Shown here: positions 60,432-64,000 of the stretch, one piece after another
How positions within the stretch are numbered: the stretch's first letter is position 1
How the letters are laid out: each line of letters opens with the position of its first letter
Assembly (NCBI GenBank): GCA_963799975.1
Contig: CAWCZF010000004.1
Coordinates: forward strand, 310,001 to 374,000
DNA: 64,000 bases
Reading direction: 5' to 3'
Origin: Actinoallomurus sp963799975
GTDB taxonomy: Bacteria > Actinomycetota > Actinomycetes > Streptosporangiales > Streptosporangiaceae
Translations under genes and position numbers: made by a program
The notes under the pieces: generated by a model
Database searches by the model: none
The model's input: the letters and a program-made list of their open reading frames with translations, nothing else
What the model was told of the DNA's origin: nothing

Positions 60432-61233
60432 CACGGCGGGCCGCGTCCAGCGCCTGCGCGCGGTAGCCCCCGCCGAACAGAACCAGGTGTACGAGCAGCG
60501 GGTGGAGCTGGTGCAGCGGCACCCGGTCCCGCCAGCCGTCCGCCAGCGGAAACGCCTCGTCGTACGCGGCCAGGATCCGGGGCAGCTCCGGTGCGCCGAA
60601 CAGCGCCAGCATGGCCAGGTCGGTCTCCCGGTGCCCGCCGTACGCGGCCGGGTCGACCAGCCAGGCGCGGTCGGTCCCCCACAGGACGTTGCCCGACCAC
60701 AGGTCGCCGTGGACGCGGGCCGGCGGCTCCCCCGGGTCGGCGATCCGCGTCATGGCCAGCTCGATCTCGGCGGCCTCAGGCAGCGACAGTTCCCCCTGGT
60801 CGACGGCCATCCGGACGTACGGCAGCACGCGGCAACGCGCGTACCACTCGGGCCAGGACGAGCCGGAGGAGTTGTCGAGCGGCAGGGTCGCGATGAAACC
60901 GGGCCACGGGGCCCCGAAGGAATCGGCGCCACGGGTGTGGAGAGCCGCCAGTGACCGGCCGAGCTCCTCGGCCGCCGGAGCGGACGGCCGCCCCTCGGCG
61001 ATCCACGGGAGTACGAGCGCGGCGTCGTCGGCCGCGAGAACCTCGGGCGCCACGGACGGCCCCAGCCAGCACAGCCCGGCCGCCTCGGCCGCGAAGAGGC
61101 CCGGGAGCGGACGCCGAGCCTCCTTCACGAACACCGTGCGCCCGTCCTCCAGGTCCGCCCGCAGCAGCCGCCACTCGTGGCTGGTTCCGAGGTCGGCGAG
61201 CCGTACGACGGGGACGCCGAGCAGGGACCTCAT
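60415..61233 (-). CDS. Fructosamine kinase-like protein
   Basis: A 272-residue protein of the fructosamine kinase/APH-like kinase family. VFVKEARRPLPGLFAAEAAG has the ATP Lys; VHGDLWSGNVLW is the catalytic loop and WLVDPAAYGGHRETDLAML the metal-binding D. Such kinases phosphorylate glycated amines so they fall off proteins. The ATG 61233 overlaps the phosphatase stop by four bases; LMW-PTP plus fructosamine kinase is a known actinobacterial pair. Confidence 0.92.
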   Translation of the reverse strand: MRSLLGVPVVRLADLGTSHEWRLLRADLEDGRTVFVKEARRPLPGLFAAEAAGLCWLGPSVAPEVLAADDAALVLPWIAEGRPSAPAAEELGRSLAALHTRGADSFGAPWPGFIATLPLDNSSGSSWPEWYARCRVLPYVRMAVDQGELSLPEAAEIELAMTRIADPGEPPARVHGDLWSGNVLWGTDRAWLVDPAAYGGHRETDLAMLALFGAPELPRILAAYDEAFPLADGWRDRVPLHQLHPLLVHLVLFGGGYRAQALDAARRVSRGR

Positions 61234-61706
61234 CGCGCTTTGAGCTCGCCGCGGATGTGTTCGATCAGTCCGGGCACGGCCGCCTCGATCTGCTCGCGTA
61301 CGTCCTCGAAGCCGGCGTCCTGACCGTAGTAGGGATCGGCCACGTCGAGCTCGGACGCGTCCGGGTCGAACTCCCGCAGCAGCCGGACCTTGCCGCGCGC
61401 CGACTCGTCGAGGGCCATCCGCAGCAGGTCGGTACGGTGCCCACGGTCCAGCGCGACGATCAGGTCGTACCGGTCGAACCAGGCGACCTCGAACTGCCGG
61501 GCCCGGTGCTCGTGCTGGTAGCCGGCCCGGCGCAGCGTCGCCACCGTACGAGCGTCGGCGGCGTCGCCGACGTGCCACCCGCCCGTACCCGAGCTGTCCA
61601 CCTCGACGGAGATCCCCGCCTCCTCGGCGCGGCGGCGGAGGATGTGCTCGGCCATCGGCGAGCGGCAGATGTTGCCCGTGCAGACGAAGGTGACCCGGTA
61701 CGGCAT
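61230..61706 (-). CDS. Low-molecular-weight protein-tyrosine phosphatase
   Basis: A 158-residue LMW-PTP. The P-loop VCTGNICRSPMAEH holds the Cys nucleophile (residue 9) and Arg; the general acid is in DVADPYYGQ. In the pair with the downstream fructosamine kinase homologue (ATGA overlap) it may act on phosphorylated sugars rather than proteins, as reported for some ribulosamine/erythrulosamine kinase pairs; this is inference. Frame intact. Confidence 0.93.
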   Translation of the reverse strand: MPYRVTFVCTGNICRSPMAEHILRRRAEEAGISVEVDSSGTGGWHVGDAADARTVATLRRAGYQHEHRARQFEVAWFDRYDLIVALDRGHRTDLLRMALDESARGKVRLLREFDPDASELDVADPYYGQDAGFEDVREQIEAAVPGLIEHIRGELKAR

Positions 61707-61850
61707 GCGAGCGATTCTAGGCTCTGCCTCTCGATCGGCTATGGCGTGGGCTGGGCGTTCGGACCGTTGAGGACGTCGAGCTGAGCCGTGAGGCGGCCGA
61801 GGGCGAACTCCAGCCCGTCGTTCGAGCCATAGCCGTGCGATGGGACCGCG

Positions 61851-63251
61851 TCACAATGCGCGGAGAATGTCCTCCACGCGTTCCTTGGCGTCGCCGAACA
61901 GCATCTGGCTGTTCTCGCGGAAGAACAGCGGGTTCTGCACGCCGGCGTATCCCGGGGCCATCGACCGCTTGAAGATGATCACGTCCGACGCCTCCCAGAC
62001 GTGCAGGACCGGCATGCCCTCGATCGGGCTGCCGGGCTCGGACGAGCTGGGGTTCACCGTGTCGTTCGCCCCGATCACCAGGACTACGGAGGTGTCGGCG
62101 AAGTCGTCGTTGATCTCGTCCATCTCCAGGACGATGTCGTAGGGCACCTCGGCCTCGGCGAGCAGCACGTTCATGTGGCCGGGCAGCCGCCCGGCCACCG
62201 GGTGGATGCCGAAGCGCACGTCGATGCCGCGGTCGCGCAGGCGGCGGGTGAGGTCCGCGACCGGATACTGCGCCTGCGCGACGGCCATGCCGTACCCAGG
62301 GGTGATCACGACGGACTTCGCGTCCTTGAGCAGTTCGGCGGTCTCCTCGGCGGTGATCGTACGGTAGTCGCCGTACTCGGTCGTGTCGGCGGTGGCCTCG
62401 ATCCCGAAGCCGCCGGCGATCACCGAGATGAACGACCGGTTCATGGCCTGGCACATGATGTAGGACAGGTACGCGCCGGAGGAGCCGACGAGCGCGCCGG
62501 TGACGATCAGCAGGTTGTTGTCCAGCAGGAAGCCCGACGCCGCGGCGGCCCAGCCGGAGTAGCTGTTGAGCATCGACACGACCACCGGCATGTCGCCGCC
62601 GCCGATCGAGGCGACCAGGTGCCAGCCGAGCGCCAATGCCACGGCGGTCATCGCGATCGGCAGGCCGAGCTGCGGCTGGGCGACGAACACGCCCGTGAGC
62701 ACGGCGAACGCGGCCAGCGCGCCCACGTTGAGCGCGTTCTTGCCGGGCAGCATCAGCGGACGCGACTTGATCCGCGCGGACAGCTTGAGGAACGCCACGA
62801 CCGACCCGGTGAACGTCACCGCGCCGATGAAGATCCCGATGAGGACCTCGGCGTGGTGTACCCGCAGCAGCGACCCGGCGATCTCGGTCTGGGCGTGGCC
62901 TTTCGCCTCGACCTCGAGGTAGCCGTCCCAGCCGACGAGGACCGCGGCGAGGCCGACGAAGCTGTGCAGGATCGCGATCAGCTCGGGCATGCTCGTCATC
63001 TCGACGACGCGTGCGCGCCACAGGCCGATCCCCGCGCCGATCACCATGGCGAGGATCACGAGCCCGATCCCAGCGGCGGTGATGCTCCGTGAGGCCAGCC
63101 CGATCGTGGCGACCAGGGCGATCGCCATGCCGGCGATCCCGTACACCACTCCGGAACGTGACGTCTCGTGCTTGGACAGGCCGGCCAGGCTGAGGATGAA
63201 CAGCACGGCGGCGACGATGTAGGCCGCCTGCGCGGCCGTGGTGGCGGTCAC
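61851..63251 (-). CDS. pntB: NAD(P) transhydrogenase subunit beta
   Basis: A 466-residue membrane subunit that couples hydride transfer between NADH and NADP to proton movement. Nine or so hydrophobic segments precede the cytosolic NADP-binding domain III: VVITPGYGMAVAQAQYPVAD, IHPVAGRLPGHMNVLLAEA, VLVIGANDTVNP, FKRSMAPGYAGVQNPLF. GTG 63251 is six bases after the alpha subunit stop. The frame is clean over 1.4 kb. Confidence 0.96.
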   Translation of the reverse strand: MTATTAAQAAYIVAAVLFILSLAGLSKHETSRSGVVYGIAGMAIALVATIGLASRSITAAGIGLVILAMVIGAGIGLWRARVVEMTSMPELIAILHSFVGLAAVLVGWDGYLEVEAKGHAQTEIAGSLLRVHHAEVLIGIFIGAVTFTGSVVAFLKLSARIKSRPLMLPGKNALNVGALAAFAVLTGVFVAQPQLGLPIAMTAVALALGWHLVASIGGGDMPVVVSMLNSYSGWAAAASGFLLDNNLLIVTGALVGSSGAYLSYIMCQAMNRSFISVIAGGFGIEATADTTEYGDYRTITAEETAELLKDAKSVVITPGYGMAVAQAQYPVADLTRRLRDRGIDVRFGIHPVAGRLPGHMNVLLAEAEVPYDIVLEMDEINDDFADTSVVLVIGANDTVNPSSSEPGSPIEGMPVLHVWEASDVIIFKRSMAPGYAGVQNPLFFRENSQMLFGDAKERVEDILRAL

Positions 63252-63257
63252 TCCGGC

Positions 63258-64000
63258 TCAGCCTTTCGAGAACATGCGGAGCATGCGGCGGGTCACGGCG
63301 AATCCGCCGAAGATGTTGATGCTCGCCAGCAGGATCGCGGCGGACGCCAGGACGGTCACCATGGTGTTCCCGTGCCCGATCTGGAGGAGGGCACCCACGA
63401 CGACGATGCCGGAGATCGCGTTGGTCACCGACATTAGCGGCGTGTGCAGCGCGTGGTGGACGTTCCCGATGACGTAGTAGCCGATCACGATCGCCAAGAT
63501 GAAGACGGTGAAGTTGCCCATGAGCTGGCTCGGCGCGAACGCGGTCACCAGGAACAGCGCGAGCGCGCCCAGCCCGACGACCACGTACGAGCGTCGTGGT
63601 GACGGTGGCCGTTTCGGCGCGGCCACGCGTGGTGGTGGCGTCTCCTTCGGCGGCTCCGACACGCGTACGGGCGGTGGCGGCCAGGTCTTCACGCCGTTGC
63701 GCACGACGGTGACCGAACGCTGCACGACGTCGTCGAAGTCCAGGACGAGCTGCCCGTTCTTGGTGGGTGTCAGCAACTTCAGCAGGTTCACCAGGTTGGT
63801 GCCGTACAGCTGGGAGGCCTGGGCGGGCAGCCGGCCGGCCAGGTCGGTGTAGCCGATGATCGTGACGCCGTTGTCCGTCACGATCTTCTCGCCCGGTACG
63901 GTGCCCTCGACGTTGCCGCCCTGGGCGGCGGCCATGTCGACGATGACGCTGCCCGGCTTCATCGCGGCGACGTGCTCGGCGGTGATCAGCCGCGGCGCGG
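63258..64000 (-). CDS. pntA: NAD(P) transhydrogenase subunit alpha (partial, runs off the window)
   Basis: The 3' 743 bases of the alpha subunit. Visible are the end of the NAD-binding domain I (LITAEHVAAMKPGSVIVDMA, GVTIIGYTDLAGRLPAQASQ, YGTNLVNLLKLL), a Pro-rich linker and membrane helices (VVVGLGALALFLVTAFAP, FTVFILAIVIGYYVIGNVHH, MSVTNAISGIVVVGALL). So alpha and the PntAB-like membrane part are fused here, unlike three-gene forms. The start lies beyond base 64000. Confidence 0.95.
   Translation of the reverse strand, partial: APRLITAEHVAAMKPGSVIVDMAAAQGGNVEGTVPGEKIVTDNGVTIIGYTDLAGRLPAQASQLYGTNLVNLLKLLTPTKNGQLVLDFDDVVQRSVTVVRNGVKTWPPPPVRVSEPPKETPPPRVAAPKRPPSPRRSYVVVGLGALALFLVTAFAPSQLMGNFTVFILAIVIGYYVIGNVHHALHTPLMSVTNAISGIVVVGALLQIGHGNTMVTVLASAAILLASINIFGGFAVTRRMLRMFSKG

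Overview
The window is high-GC actinomycete DNA. The chromosomal part carries a conserved actinobacterial housekeeping cluster: folate genes folE, folP, folB and folK, then ftsH, hpt, tilS, a DUF2342 metalloprotease, a DacB-type carboxypeptidase and ppa. The general look suggests Streptosporangiales or a relative such as Thermomonosporaceae, but no rRNA is present, so the family is only an inference. The palindrome CGTACG is far commoner than composition predicts in the chromosomal DNA (about 22 copies in the first 6 kb) and scarcer between 37 and 58 kb.

Layout. 0-3 kb: NarL-type two-component system and a secreted serine hydrolase. 3.1-11.6 kb: minus-strand folate/ftsH/hpt run with many 4-base start/stop overlaps and an MprF-like gene inside it. 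11.6-17.5 kb: tilS, DUF2342 protease, dacB, ppa and an NlpC/P60 hydrolase. 18-36.9 kb: mixed genes, including a sigma-like protein fused to an anti-sigma-like zinc motif and membrane anchor, pyrD, a LysR/SnoaL pair, an SDR/XRE pair, a membrane-anchored B-lectin protein, a GH92-ricin mannosidase, a PSP1/RicT homologue and a TAP-like peptidase.

36,981-54,769: an actinomycete integrative and conjugative element (AICE) in a tRNA-Thr(CGU) gene, bounded by a 46-bp perfect direct repeat. The backbone is int, xis, a RepSA-like initiator, small coupled genes, a DUF2637 protein, an FtsK/TraB translocase and a divergent GntR regulator with an operator palindrome. The cargo includes a conflict-type module: a Trypco2-like protein directly abutting a protease-NTPase-TPR gene with about fifteen 138-bp repeats. 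A HEAT-like protein, a FolP2-type DHPS homologue with a RibD_C remnant, and a membrane protein with helical repeats complete it. Just beyond attR lies a second, broken integrase and a truncated ATPase, suggesting an older element at the same site. An IS3 remnant, a lipoprotein and a truncated SMP-30 gene follow. 58.8-64 kb returns to chromosome: PH-like protein, SDR, fructosamine-kinase-like protein, LMW-PTP, pntB and partial pntA.

Sequence quality. Roughly half of the long genes switch reading frame once or more while protein similarity continues in the next frame (folP, tilS, DUF2342, dacB, ppa, NlpC/P60, GH92, PSP1, peptidase, most AICE genes), yet ftsH, pntB, mprF and int are clean. Most are single-base insertions, several turning TCA into TCGA or CCGGC into CCGGGC. 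I treat these as probable assembly errors and give such genes as one CDS from start to final stop.
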